Positions 1-9,879 of a DNA stretch of 64,000 bases are shown one piece after another. The translations under genes were made by a program, and so were the position numbers. Under the pieces are notes generated by a model, which saw nothing but the letters and a program-made list of their open reading frames with translations, was not told the DNA's origin and searched no databases. The stretch comes from Epiperipatus broadwayi. Its lineage: Eukaryota; Onychophora; Udeonychophora; Euonychophora; Peripatidae. Position 1 is the first letter of the stretch, and each line of letters begins with the position of its first letter. The stretch covers positions 7,461,922 through 7,525,921 of the forward strand of contig JAQFVV010000042.1 in assembly GCA_028023455.1 (NCBI GenBank). Direction: 5' to 3'.

Positions 1-70
1 TTATTGATACTACCCAGCTGGTATTGTTAAAAAATATCTCTGAGAAACAGCTGAATGGTGCAGATCGCCA

Positions 71-199
71 GTGAAAAAACTTGTGCAAGCAAATAGAATG
101 GTACAGATTGTTAGAAGAAAAACCAGTGCAAACAAATAAAATAATATAATTAAACAATGAAAAAAACTGCAAGTAAATAGTATAGCACATATTGACAAT
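71..199. repeat. degenerate 43-bp tandem repeat, about three units
   Basis: Three units start at 71, 114 and 157, exactly 43 bases apart. Each has an A-rich start, a TGCAAGC/TGCAAAC-like core and an AAATA segment. Identity between units is moderate, so this is an old tandem array. The open frame on the minus strand over 10-198 is a by-product of the repeat. Confidence 0.55.
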
Positions 200-447
200 T
201 GAGTCCTTCACAAGAAGTAACACAATAGCCTGATTAAGAAGAGAATAACATTTGCGCAAACAAGCGAAGTGACACTACTAAATAATAATAATATTTATGA
301 ACTTGATAGTAATAATGTGTTGGATTAGAAAATTTGTGTTGAACATTTTGAAAGATACATGTTTATTAATAAAATTGATAAAGAAGAGGTTAAAGTTGCA
401 ACACATATATGATTTTCAACATGTCAGACAATAAATCATCAATATAT
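200..447. other. intergenic, no recognised feature
   Basis: AT-rich single-copy-looking sequence between the tandem array and the first TGTAACG-block copy. I see no open frame, hairpin or similarity to other parts of the window. Confidence 0.5.
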
Positions 448-1309
448 TGTAACGATCCGGATAATATAGCTTAACGTGATCTGCACTACAGGGCGCCATC
501 TAGGCATTTGAACCTAGAAAAATTTATAAAGTAGGCAAATACGTAAGTCAAAAAAAAAATTTTTTTTTTTTTAAATTTTGATTCCGGTCGTTAGCCCAAG
601 TCACTAGCTCAGGGAGTAGCAGAGATTTAATAATATAATATTTTATCTAATTATATTTCAATATTAAAAAATAAATAACATAAACCACTGCCAGTAATTA
701 ACATACAAAAATTTATTTACGCACATATATATATAAGATTTAACATTATTATTTTAATATGTTTACTTTAACATTTTAGATGTTTATATTAATCTTTAAT
801 TTTACATTTAAATAGATTTCAATAATGAGTTTAATATTTATTTAGTGAGTCGAGTATGAATAGACTATACAGATTGTATTTGAAAAGAAAATATTCTATC
901 CCTTATTTAACCTTAGGCTAAAAAGTTCGCAGTCAAACTGGTGTCAATCCATCTGATACATTTATGTATTCAATGTAGCATGAAAATACGACAACACAAA
1001 ATACTATTCTGTCAGGAATGTACGTCTAAACAGTAAGTAGAGTTAGAGAAGACATTGTCTCTCCACCAACAGGAATGCTATATCTGTTGGCAAGTAGAAC
1101 AATAAACATAAAATTCCATAGAAATGGATTGCGGTCCTTTGCCATCTTACAAACCCATCCATAGGCAAACAGAAGGTGTGTGGCATATATATGCAATCCT
1201 GCCCATAGCAGATCTCATACTACATCTACTAATTACACAAATATATCCAAACCATTGAGCCAATTCAACTACGAACGAATAACCTAAGATTACCCTCCCT
1301 TAATATAAC
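448..1309 (+). repeat. TGTAACG block, copy 1, left part
   Basis: Starts with TGTAACGATCC and aligns with the reverse complement of about 15780-16641 and, more loosely, with 39264-40460. Shared landmarks are the CAGGGCGCCATCTAGGC segment near 490, the GTCACTAGCTCAGGGAGTAG segment near 600, the TGAATAGACTATA segment near 856 and GATTACCCTCCCTTAATATAAC at the right end. Alignment stops at about 1309, where the RTE retrotransposon begins, and resumes at 4524. No coding capacity is recognised. Confidence 0.75.
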
Positions 1310-1608
1310 TGAAAGGAGATCCTTTGATTCCTCTTGGAGGCCTTAAAGGAACCGAATAGGGCAAATTCCTAATGTCCACTCCATATGTTCTTGTCGTTGC
1401 AGCTGTTACTACTATGTGATTATTCATATAGTATACGAACATGGATGGGCTGCTCACCAACACACATTAGCCAGCGTGGTGAGTTTATTGGCTTTTTACC
1501 TCTGAGTTTAAGATCAAGAAACACCATGGTCTTTCTTCTCAGTGCCTGATAAGGCAGAATGAATGTTTGTGTAAATGATAAATTTTTTTCCCATACATAT
1601 ATACAATT

Positions 1609-4008
1609 ATGACAGACAAAAATAAAGCATGGCCCTTATTCCCAGGAGGCTGTAAAGTCACCAACCAAGGCAGCGGTTGGTGGCCGAAGGCGGAGAGTGC
1701 TAAGAATCACCTGATTGTGGACCCAGGCTGCCATTTGATGACAACTTTTTATTTAGGTACTTACAACTGCAGATCACTTTCAAGTGAAGGAAGATTGCAA
1801 GAATTAGAAGAAGAACTGTCTTATATTAAATGGGACATTATTGGACTTTGTGAAGTTAGAAGAAAAGGAGAAGAAACAATTGATTTAAAAAGTGGACATA
1901 TACTCTATTATAAAGGCACACATATCGGAAATACAAGTGGAGTAGGATTCATTATAAATAAAAAGTGGAAGAACAATATTGTGGAGATTGATGGTGTATC
2001 GGACAGAGTGGCAAGATTAGTTATACAACTTAATAGCAAATACCAAATGCAGATAATTCAGGTTTATTCCCTAACAAGTTCTCATAGTGATGAAGTAGTA
2101 GAAGATTTTTATATGGATGTACAAAAGGCTTTTGATCAGAGTAAACAACATTTTAAAATTGTTATGGGAGACTTTAATGCTACAATTGGTAGACAAATGA
2201 AAGATGAAATTGCTGTAGGTAATTTTGGTTATGGTAATAGAAATGAGAGAGGACATAGACTTGTGGAGTTTGCAGAAAAAGAAAAACTTTATATTATGAA
2301 TTCATTTTTTGAGAAAAATGTTAAAAGGAAATGGACATGGAAGCATCCAAATGAAGGTACAGCAGAATTGGATTATATTTTGACTAACAGAAAATACATA
2401 TTTCAAGATTGTAATGTTCTTAATAAATTTAACACAGGAAGTGATCATCGATTAGTAAGGTGTAAGTTACGTGTTCATGTAAAACTAGAGAGACAAAAAT
2501 TATTAAGAAAAACAATATTTACAGTTGATATTTCTAATCTTCAGAAACATTCTAATGAATTTAAATTAGAACTTACAAATAGATTTCAAGTGTTAGGAGA
2601 TTTTGAACATGATTCAGATTTGAATGAAATTAATATGAAAATAACTGATACACTTTTAAAAACTGCAACAAACATAGCTGGTAGTAAAAAGCAGCAATTG
2701 ACTAATAAAATTTCTACTGAGACTAGAGAATTTATGAAGAAAAGAAGGAATATTAAGATATACAAAAATGATGTATTAAAAAGAATTGAATATCTCGAAT
2801 TTTGTAAAATGGTACGGAAAAGAGTTGAAAATGATATAAGAAAGTATAACTGTGAAATAGCAAGGAAAGCTGTAGAAGAAAATAAAAGTCTCAAAAATGT
2901 TAAGCAACATTTTGGTATTGGTAGGAAATTTATATCTGCAATAAGAAAAAAAGATGGAATTATTACTAAAAAGAGAGATGACATCATGAAATTGGTAGAA
3001 GATTTTTATCAAGAATTATATAATAATAAAGAACAAGTACCTCCTATATCTATTACATCTTCCGAATTGCCCAGAATTTTAAATGAAGAAGTGAGACATG
3101 CAATTAAGTGTATGAAGAAAGGAAAGGTTCCAGGAAATGTTGGAATTATAATTGATATATTAAAAGAAGCAGGTGAAGAAATAGAAACAATTTTAGCAAA
3201 GTTATATACCAAATGTCTAAATGATAAAGATGTACCGGAAGATTGGAAGAATGCAGTAATAATATTAATATTTAAAAAGGGTGATAAAGAAGATATTAGA
3301 AATTACAGACCTGTCAGCCTTTTATCAGTTTTATATAAAATTTTTACCAAGATAATTACAACTCGTCTACAGAGAACTTTGGATTTCCACCAACCAAGAG
3401 AACAAGCTGGATTTAAAAGTGGTTTTAGTACAATAGATCATATCCAGGTATTGAGAGAAGTCATAGAAAGGACAAATGAATATGAGTTGTCATTACGTTT
3501 TGGATTTGTAGATTATGAAAAGGCATTTGATTCTATACACATTTCTTCAGTGATTAAAGCATTGGATCATCAAGGTATAGATCCAGGATATTGTCATATT
3601 TTAAAGAATATTTATAAAAATGCAACAGCAACAATTAGATTACATAATGATACTGGAAAAATCAACATTGAGAAAGGTGTAAGACAAGGTGACTCCATAT
3701 CTCCAAAACTCTTTACAGCAGTGCTGCAAGAAGTATTTTGTGGATTAAAATGGGAAACTAAAGGAGTGAAAGTAAATGGAGAGTATTTAAGTCATTTAGA
3801 TTTTGCAGATGATGTAGTTATTTTTGCAAATAATGCTTCAGAGCTGCAGGAAATGTTGCAGGAGTTAGCAGATGAAAGTAGAAAAGTAGGACTAAAGATA
3901 AATGTTAAAAAGACTAAAGTAATGTTTAATCGATTTGCTCAAAATATGAAAATAAAGATTGATTATGAAGAATTAGAAGAAGTTAACAGTTACCAAGTGA
4001 AGAATTAG
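1609..4008 (+). CDS. RTE endonuclease-reverse transcriptase, C-terminus lost by frameshift
   Basis: This 799-codon frame encodes the enzyme that nicks target DNA and copies the element RNA at the nick (target-primed reverse transcription). The N-terminal half is an apurinic-type endonuclease: an N residue in a TYNCRSLSS context near residue 51, E in LCEVR near 84, GDFNA at 187-191 and SDHR at 278-281. The reverse transcriptase follows: NYRPVSLLS near 565, AGFKSGFST near 600, the first catalytic Asp in FVDYEKAFDS near 633, GVRQGDSISP near 690 and the FADD box at 732-735. The finger motif usually written GPDG reads GNVG here. The start at 1609 is the first ATG of the open frame; the second in-frame ATG near 1738 is also possible. 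The frame ends early because of a 32-base tandem duplication at 3967-4025. The catalytic boxes are intact, so the damage looks recent compared with copies 2 and 3. Confidence 0.88.
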   Translation: MTDKNKAWPLFPGGCKVTNQGSGWWPKAESAKNHLIVDPGCHLMTTFYLGTYNCRSLSSEGRLQELEEELSYIKWDIIGLCEVRRKGEETIDLKSGHILYYKGTHIGNTSGVGFIINKKWKNNIVEIDGVSDRVARLVIQLNSKYQMQIIQVYSLTSSHSDEVVEDFYMDVQKAFDQSKQHFKIVMGDFNATIGRQMKDEIAVGNFGYGNRNERGHRLVEFAEKEKLYIMNSFFEKNVKRKWTWKHPNEGTAELDYILTNRKYIFQDCNVLNKFNTGSDHRLVRCKLRVHVKLERQKLLRKTIFTVDISNLQKHSNEFKLELTNRFQVLGDFEHDSDLNEINMKITDTLLKTATNIAGSKKQQLTNKISTETREFMKKRRNIKIYKNDVLKRIEYLEFCKMVRKRVENDIRKYNCEIARKAVEENKSLKNVKQHFGIGRKFISAIRKKDGIITKKRDDIMKLVEDFYQELYNNKEQVPPISITSSELPRILNEEVRHAIKCMKKGKVPGNVGIIIDILKEAGEEIETILAKLYTKCLNDKDVPEDWKNAVIILIFKKGDKEDIRNYRPVSLLSVLYKIFTKIITTRLQRTLDFHQPREQAGFKSGFSTIDHIQVLREVIERTNEYELSLRFGFVDYEKAFDSIHISSVIKALDHQGIDPGYCHILKNIYKNATATIRLHNDTGKINIEKGVRQGDSISPKLFTAVLQEVFCGLKWETKGVKVNGEYLSHLDFADDVVIFANNASELQEMLQELADESRKVGLKINVKKTKVMFNRFAQNMKIKIDYEELEEVNSYQVKN

Positions 4009-4025
4009 AAGAAGTTAACAGTTAC
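3967..4025 (+). repeat. 32-bp tandem duplication that breaks the RTE frame
   Basis: A 27-base word starting GAAGAATTAGAAG occurs at 3967-3993 and again, unchanged, at 3999-4025. The period of 32 is not a multiple of three, so the second unit is read out of frame and a stop follows at once. Copy 3 (minus strand near 49790) has only one unit, so the duplication belongs to this copy. Confidence 0.85.
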
Positions 4026-4117
4026 AAATACCTTGGTCAGATTATTAATACAGATGGAAACATAATGGAGGAAATTAATCATAGAATTAAACTTGGAGTG
4101 CTTTTGGTAGAACTAAC

Positions 4118-4504
4118 TTGATACTAAATAGAAGAGCAATACAGAGACTTCAGACCACTCAAAGGAGTATGGAGAGATGTATGTTGGGAGTAACAAGAAG
4201 AGATCGAAAACGCAATGTATGGGTAAGACAACAAACAGGTGTTACTGACCTTATTGAAAAAATTAAAAGATTGAAATGGAGTTGGGCTGGACATATTGCT
4301 AGAAGAGATGATAATAGATGGACAATTGAAATTTTAAACTGGATTCCAAGAGATTGTAAAAGACCCAGAAAAAGACCACATGTGAGATGGATGGATGAAA
4401 TAAGAAAATGTGCAGGGGTGTTGTGGAGAAGAGAAGCTAAAGATCGGAGAAGATGGATTAAACTTGGAGATACCTTCATCCTGCAGTGGATTGATAATGG
4501 TTGA
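4118..4504 (+). pseudogene. RTE C-terminal domain, separated from the main ORF
   Basis: This 128-codon frame carries the C-terminal region typical of RTE-like proteins: an RLQTTQRSMERCMLG segment, then WSWAGHIARRDD, then RPHVRWMDEI and a WRREAKDRRRW segment. Its function in the family is not well defined. It is the natural continuation of the frame ending at 4008. Between them lie the 32-base duplication, a 4-base loss near 4094 (AAACTTGG against AAACTTGTTTGG in copy 3), and a deletion near 4128 that removes about 30 codons present in copy 3. The stop at 4502-4504 is directly before the GAT repeats, as expected for the true protein end. Confidence 0.8.
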
Positions 4505-4523
4505 TGATGATGATGATGATGAT
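4503..4523 (+). repeat. (GAT)n 3' tail of RTE copy 1
   Basis: Seven GAT units directly after the stop codon. RTE-clade elements commonly end in short tandem repeats instead of poly(A). Copy 3 ends the same way, seen as ATCATCATC on the plus strand near 49213-49224. Confidence 0.85.
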
Positions 4524-4600
4524 AGCCATTCACGCCCGACTTAAATTTAACATTTATTATGTTTGCACAGATGAATTTTATAAAATTTGTTTTAATATAT
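4524..4600 (+). repeat. TGTAACG block, copy 1, part right of the RTE
   Basis: Begins AGCCATTCACGCCCGAC and matches the reverse complement of 15698-15775. Similarity is lost at about 4600, so this copy of the block is truncated. Confidence 0.75.
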
Positions 4601-5000
4601 TGTGACTTTCCAGGTTGGCACCAGGAAGAAATATTGGAGATTCACATTGTGCCAATAGTGACCAGAGATAACTATTAGGAAAAAAATGAATTGTGATATA
4701 ATTTAATATTTTAAATTTAATTAAAAAATTATCAAGATCTTAGTTGGGGCACACCAGTCATTAAGATTTTATTTTATGTGTGTCTGGTAGTGGGAGAGGA
4801 AGATGGACAATATCAGAGATTGTTAGTATGAGAGCTAAATTAATAGGAATGTTTGTCTGTAATGCCATACCAGGCGTTTGTTCATTGATTTTTTAAATCA
4901 CTGTCTACTCCCATCCAAGATTTAACTTGTATATGTAGGTGTATGTCCATTTTACATCATCTCACACTTCATTCATATTTTACATTATTACTTATAATAT
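4601..5000. other. unexplained spacer with moderately complex sequence
   Basis: No open frame. A CCAGGTTGGCACCAGGAAG segment near 4611 looks like repeat-derived sequence, but I find no second copy in the window and cannot assign it. Confidence 0.35.
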
Positions 5001-5159
5001 CCAATTTGGGTTGTCGTCGATGAGCAACCATATCCCACTGGATGGCGCAGTTATCATGCTTAAACTATAAAATATGATCATTCACAGGCCGTTAATTATA
5101 ATCGTTTTGATGTGTTTTTTGTAATGCAAAAATAAAAACAAAAGAAAATTGTCTTTTTT

Positions 5160-5700
5160 AAATATTATTTAATTTTAAATATTATTTTTTTATTAACCTA
5201 TACAAATTAAATGATAATAATAAATGCAAAATAAAATAAACAAATTACAATTTGATTCGTCTTTTTTAGTTTTCTTTTTATTAGAAAAATCAATTTTCTA
5301 TCGGAGATTTTTTTACTGGGGTTACAGCTTTTTTTTGTTGTTGTTTATCGCTATTTTTTATTTCAAATAGAATGACAACTAAAAGTAAAAGTTGTTATGG
5401 TTAGGTTTAGGGTTAGCTTTAGGGTTAGTTTAGAGTTAGTTTTAGGGTTAGGTTTACAGTTAAAATAAAAAATATCAAAATCGTATTTTTGTAAATATTT
5501 TTTTTTACTAACATCTATAAAATAAATGATAACAATAAACGTAAACTATATTCAACAAAGTATAACAGTAGTCGGAGAAAAGAAAGAAACTAAAACTTTT
5601 TTAAACAATGACAAATATATATATAAAATGTTTATAATATATGCTTTTTATGACATTTAAAAAAACAGTGTATAATTGTACTTTTCTTACTGGATATTTT
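5160..5700 (+). repeat. internal direct repeat of the TIR element
   Basis: Two diverged units. Each has a run ending in AAATATTATTTTTTTATTAAC or similar, an AAATGATAAYAATAAAYG segment, and a segment with TACTGG followed by a T-rich stretch and TTTATTTCAAA. The first lies at about 5160-5370 and the second at about 5490-5735. The telomere-like tract lies between them. Confidence 0.5.
5399..5458 (+). repeat. TTAGGG-like interstitial repeat tract
   Basis: Sixty bases dominated by GGTTAG and TTTAGGG words, spaced as GGTTAGnTTTA units. It resembles a degenerate telomere-type repeat but lies inside a TIR-bounded element, so it is more likely a minisatellite carried by the element than a former chromosome end. 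Confidence 0.6.
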
Positions 5701-6269
5701 TGTTTTTAACGCTCTTTTTTATTTCAAAAATATACACATGGTACAATCTTAAAATGTCTCGTGGAAATGTTACGAACAGTACGTTACTTGACGCATTACC
5801 TAATTCCAATTCACTTTATACATATATCTCGTCAACATTTACTACTTAAAACTTCAATACACTACGGTGTAAAAAGTCTGTTAATTATTACTTTACAAAA
5901 TCTGAACATTTCAATACTTTAAAATAAAAAAAAATCCAATGAAAATAACATTTCCATCCAATTCAAAAAAACACACCCTCTCCCCAAGCCGTAACCATTT
6001 TATAAACTGTGCGAATTGGGAAAATGTATTTGCTGCGTAAACATACATGCTGTACTGCGACGTGACATAGTGGCCTGCAATCTGTAGTACAACAAGAAAG
6101 TTGTATTTTAGAAAACGCGGGTTTGAACGTGTTGGCCGCGGAAATGGCATTTTTATGTGTTTTAGCGCGAAAACAGCGCCATCCAGTGGGATATGGTGGC
6201 TCATCGATGACAATCCCAATTTGTAATAGCAGAAATCACGTCCCATGGAGGACAGATACATACATATAC

Positions 6270-9200
6270 CATTAATTAATATGATTTTATTTTATTATTT
6301 GCTAATTATTTATTACATGGAATCTTACATTTAAAATTGTAAAAGTTATTTGTTTATTATTAGTTAGCATTTGCAAATTCAATATTTAATTTTTTTTTCT
6401 TTTCAATATTCTATTACTAACATTTTTACAAGCAAGAAAATTCATGCATATTGCCAAGCTCATTATAACAAAAAAAAAGAGGTGTGGCTCAGTTTTGATA
6501 GGAGATTCGAAAGAAGAATGGAGAAAAGAGAGAAGAAAAACATAATAATTATGGAAAGTGGAATAATTTTGTAAAAAAATAAGAAAATAAGTGAACTAAA
6601 TATTGTGGAAATTCTCTACTATTCCTTTATGGATAAAGTTTTCTCATACTACTCAGAATAGGACTGTACATAGAAGGCTAAATTTTAAAAGGTACCCAGC
6701 TCTGGTTTTTATCAGCTAATAGTTTAGACTTGCTTTATTCAAATGCATGTATATTATAAAAATTTGTTAAAATGATTTATTATAACTTACTTATGATGAG
6801 TAAAATAATGATGGAATTATGTAAATTAATAACAGTAAGAATAATTAAGAGGAAAATTATGCTGAACTATTTAGTGGGACAGTTTACTGACCCTCGTTTA
6901 ATAAATTTTCTGTTCTTGTTATATAAAATAAAGTTAAAATGGAAAATTATTTATTCTAACCCTCTACATTATTGGAATAACCATGAATATTAAACTACCT
7001 GATCATTCACACCTATAAAAATGAGTGATAGAATGTGTGACTTAATAATATTTAATAATTAGTTACAAATAACGTATACAAGCATGGATAAATCACTGAC
7101 AATGGATTTAATTGTTATGAAAATTCTATTGAATGCTAGAAACCTAAAAAGAAATAAAGTCATAAACTTTTATTTGGATAATCTTCTGCGTCAGAGATTT
7201 TGACTCTTATGACCAATAAAGTGATTCCAATTCACACAAAGGCTTAGAAAATTCTAAGAACATTGGAAATTATTGCAGCTTTTGTCAAATTTTACTTCAG
7301 CCTACAGGAGCAATGTTTATATATTTGTTTTAATGTTGTCAATTGGTCATCATCATCATGACCTACGCGTATATTTCCGTTTAAACTTTCAAGTCTGAAC
7401 CAAAAAAAAAAAAACTTTTATTTTAATGATTAAATGTTGACATGTATTTCTTTCTACTGCTTATAATAGACAGGTAGATTTTTTTTTATGCTTAATGTAA
7501 CTTATTATTGTTGTTATTTATTTATATGCCTAATCTCCACAAGAACGTCTCGGAGATCTTGGTATAAAGTATACCAAGTCGATAATATTATTTTTTTTTT
7601 GTATTATGTTAAAAGAAAAATGGTTATTCTCATGCTCATGTTATTAGTTCAAAGTAAATACTTTAATATTATGCATTAGTTAGTAATAATAGATAGATGC
7701 ATGGAGATATTTATGCCAGTATGCAGAATAGTTAAATTTACTTGACCGTAGTGACTTTAAGTTGAAATTCAATATTCATAATTCTCATCAGTAATAGATT
7801 CATGTAGATTTAATTCTTGTTAATATGACATTTTATTGTTTCATTTGATTTAGAAATCATTTTATATATGATCGTATGTTCGCATGTGTGTGCACGGTTG
7901 TAAACTATTTACCAATTTTGTACTTTGTTTTTCTGTTGGTTTTTTTTTGGTGCGCATGTTAAAGGAAAATGAAGAATTGAGAGTTTGTCTGCTTATAGAT
8001 TCGTTTATATATGAAATGCATTGAATACATTTGGATGAAGAAGCGATCGAAGGGATGATTTTGTTATGTAGATTGAGTAATTCTCTCCTTAATTACTTAC
8101 TTGTTAAATCGTGAGTGGTGGTGTATTTTGTGTCTGATAGCTTATGATGAGATGGTTGTATTTCTTAAATGACGTGGCAATGGTCCCATTTATTGATGAT
8201 TAATCGACTGAGTTCCGCAACATTTGTGTCCTAAAAGTTGGTAAATATTTATTGAAGAATTAAGTTTGAATTTGGAGATTTTGATTAAACCTCATGCGTG
8301 TATATGTGAAAGTTTATTTACTGTTACTCCCCTTTCCTTCTTCATTCGGGTGTAATTATCGTCAGGTAATATATGTTGGTTATATAAGATATACGTTTTA
8401 TGGATTTCTATAAAATGCTTGAAATAAGATTATTAAGTTAAAGATCAGCTTGCTGCAGCATTCGCATTCCGATAGAGATATAATTAATAAATGCTTTGTG
8501 TTTGTGATCGGAAATATGATTAAATTAGAGATATAGAAAAAAACCATCACTAGAATTGTGAGTTCTGAGTAACTTGAGAGATTGTGGTACTTATTGTCAT
8601 TATTTCATTATTATCATTATTAATTCATCTTTATCAATATGAGCAGAATAGTATATTAATGAATTTATCTTATTTAAAGCTAATTTAATAAAGTTTCATA
8701 TTACAGACATAGATTTGTAGTCATACGGAAATTTTACTTTATCTAATGCAAAACTAATAAAACTGTCACTTGGATTTATATAGCAAATATTAATCTACAG
8801 ATACCCAGAAATAATTTTATAGCATCAGTTGACTCTTTGGTACTGTTTGTCTTAGCTTATTAAGAGCACAAGTGAGAATAGGTGTATTAACATTGGAATG
8901 TAAATGTATAATTTCCTTTTATTGTTTATTGTCAGTAAATGAGCAAATAAAGTGATAAATGTAATTAAGATAATAAATAGGAAGAAGTGTCTTCAAATAC
9001 TAAGTGTTCAAATTATATAATTAATGTTATTTAATTAAGTATGTGTTTAATGTAAAGGTAAGGTTAAAATCATCATCGATGTGTTGTAAAATATTTTCTT
9101 GTAATAAATGTTTTTGTTGAAATAAGATTCCCTATGAACTGTTGTATCATATATGTTCGATTGACCATTTCCACATGTTCAACATAATATAACTATAGAA

Positions 9201-9290
9201 TTTATTAATTTGCCAGTATGTTCCATTTATTTAAACAGTACAGATTTAACAAATCTTAACATTGCAATGCCAAAATATGCTTTTACCTTG
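6270..9290. other. 3-kb gene-free stretch
   Basis: AT-rich, with only short chance frames (for example 6371-6574, 6772-6993, 7488-7679) that lack recognisable motifs. A small perfect inverted repeat (8-bp arms, CTTGGTAT, 5-base loop) lies at 7558-7578. Around 8100-8250 the GC content rises slightly, but no convincing exon was found. Confidence 0.4.
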
Positions 9291-9296
9291 CTTAGA

Positions 9297-9436
9297 ATAT
9301 TTAAACAGCATTAAACTGTTGCACATGCGCTTTGGATTTTAAATATAAAATGAATGAATACTAACTCTTCAACCACATGATAAAGTCTTTGGAAAAGATA
9401 AAGCGCATGTGCAATAGTTTAATGCTGTTTAAATAT
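9297..9436. mobile_element. MITE-like hairpin, 37-bp arms
   Basis: Arm 9297-9333 and arm 9400-9436 are reverse complements with a single mismatch. The core includes GCACATGCGC. The 66-base spacer has no coding sequence. Length and structure fit a miniature inverted-repeat element. The hairpin at 42246 has the same design and shares GCACATGC in its arms. Confidence 0.7.
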
Positions 9437-9879
9437 TATTGTTTATAAAAAACATCGTGCTATATAAAATAATTGACTTATTTACTTGCTTAGAATAGAT
9501 AATGATGTGAGGCAAAATGTACCCAATCATCGTCATTGTCTATACTTTATTTATTGTAATGATTATCAATTTCACAATAGCCCTTATTACTTAATTGATG
9601 CTTATAATATAGTTAAATCAACATTATATAATTGTTATTTATAAATGCTTATATCATCCCCATTTACATCCTATATGACCACCATACCCTATAACCCCCA
9701 ACTGAGCTAAACCATAAAGTAGTAGCAGTGTAGGAGTCTTATCAATAGGTAGAGATGTAATTAATTATAAATTTATTCTATCTCACATAGAATTGGTGCC
9801 AGGATGTTTATTTGTATATAAAGTGATAGGTGAAGAGAGCAGAGGTTACAATATACATATGAAGGACACAAGACACAAA

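Larger units (their letters stand above)
1310..4523 (+). mobile_element. RTE-type non-LTR retrotransposon, copy 1, near full length
   Basis: An about 3.2-kb element with a 5' leader (1310-1608), an endonuclease-reverse transcriptase frame and a (GAT)n tail at 4503-4523, the usual RTE-clade layout (3.2-3.5 kb, one main ORF, short tandem-repeat tail). The left end is placed by comparison with the uninterrupted TGTAACG block at 15.7 kb and by the matching leader of copy 2 at about 30066. The 13-14 bases found at the empty site in the other copy are missing here, so insertion seems to have produced a small target deletion rather than a target duplication. The protein is broken near its C-terminus, so the copy is not autonomous. 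Confidence 0.85.
5001..6224. mobile_element. DNA-transposon-like element with long terminal inverted repeats
   Basis: The left end (5001-5060) reads CCAATTTGGGTTGTCGTCGA and on through CATATCCCACTGGATGGCGC. The right end is its reverse complement with about 10 percent mismatches (6160-6224). Weaker inverted similarity continues inward to about 5110 and 6085, including a GGCC core. Total length is about 1.2 kb. No transposase is recognisable inside, so it would be non-autonomous. The 116-codon minus-strand frame at 5911-6261 spans the right inverted repeat and resembles nothing I know. Superfamily is unassigned. Confidence 0.65.

Noticed and set aside
10-198. 62-codon minus-strand frame at the window start
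   Set aside because: It runs through a degenerate tandem array, is Phe/Leu/Cys-rich and shows no domain.
2071-3212. Minus-strand frames opposite the RTE ORF
   Set aside because: They are antisense shadows of the endonuclease-reverse transcriptase frame.
4159-4533. 124-codon minus frame over the RTE 3' end, starting with a His-rich stretch
   Set aside because: The His run is the antisense reading of the GAT tail; the rest is the shadow of the RTE C-terminal domain.
5399-5458. Former telomere or chromosome end
   Set aside because: The tract is short and degenerate and lies within a TIR-bounded element, so an element-borne minisatellite explains it better.
7344-7362. ATCATCATCATG as another RTE tail
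   Set aside because: Sequence next to it does not match the RTE 3' end of copy 1 or 3, and the trinucleotide run is short.
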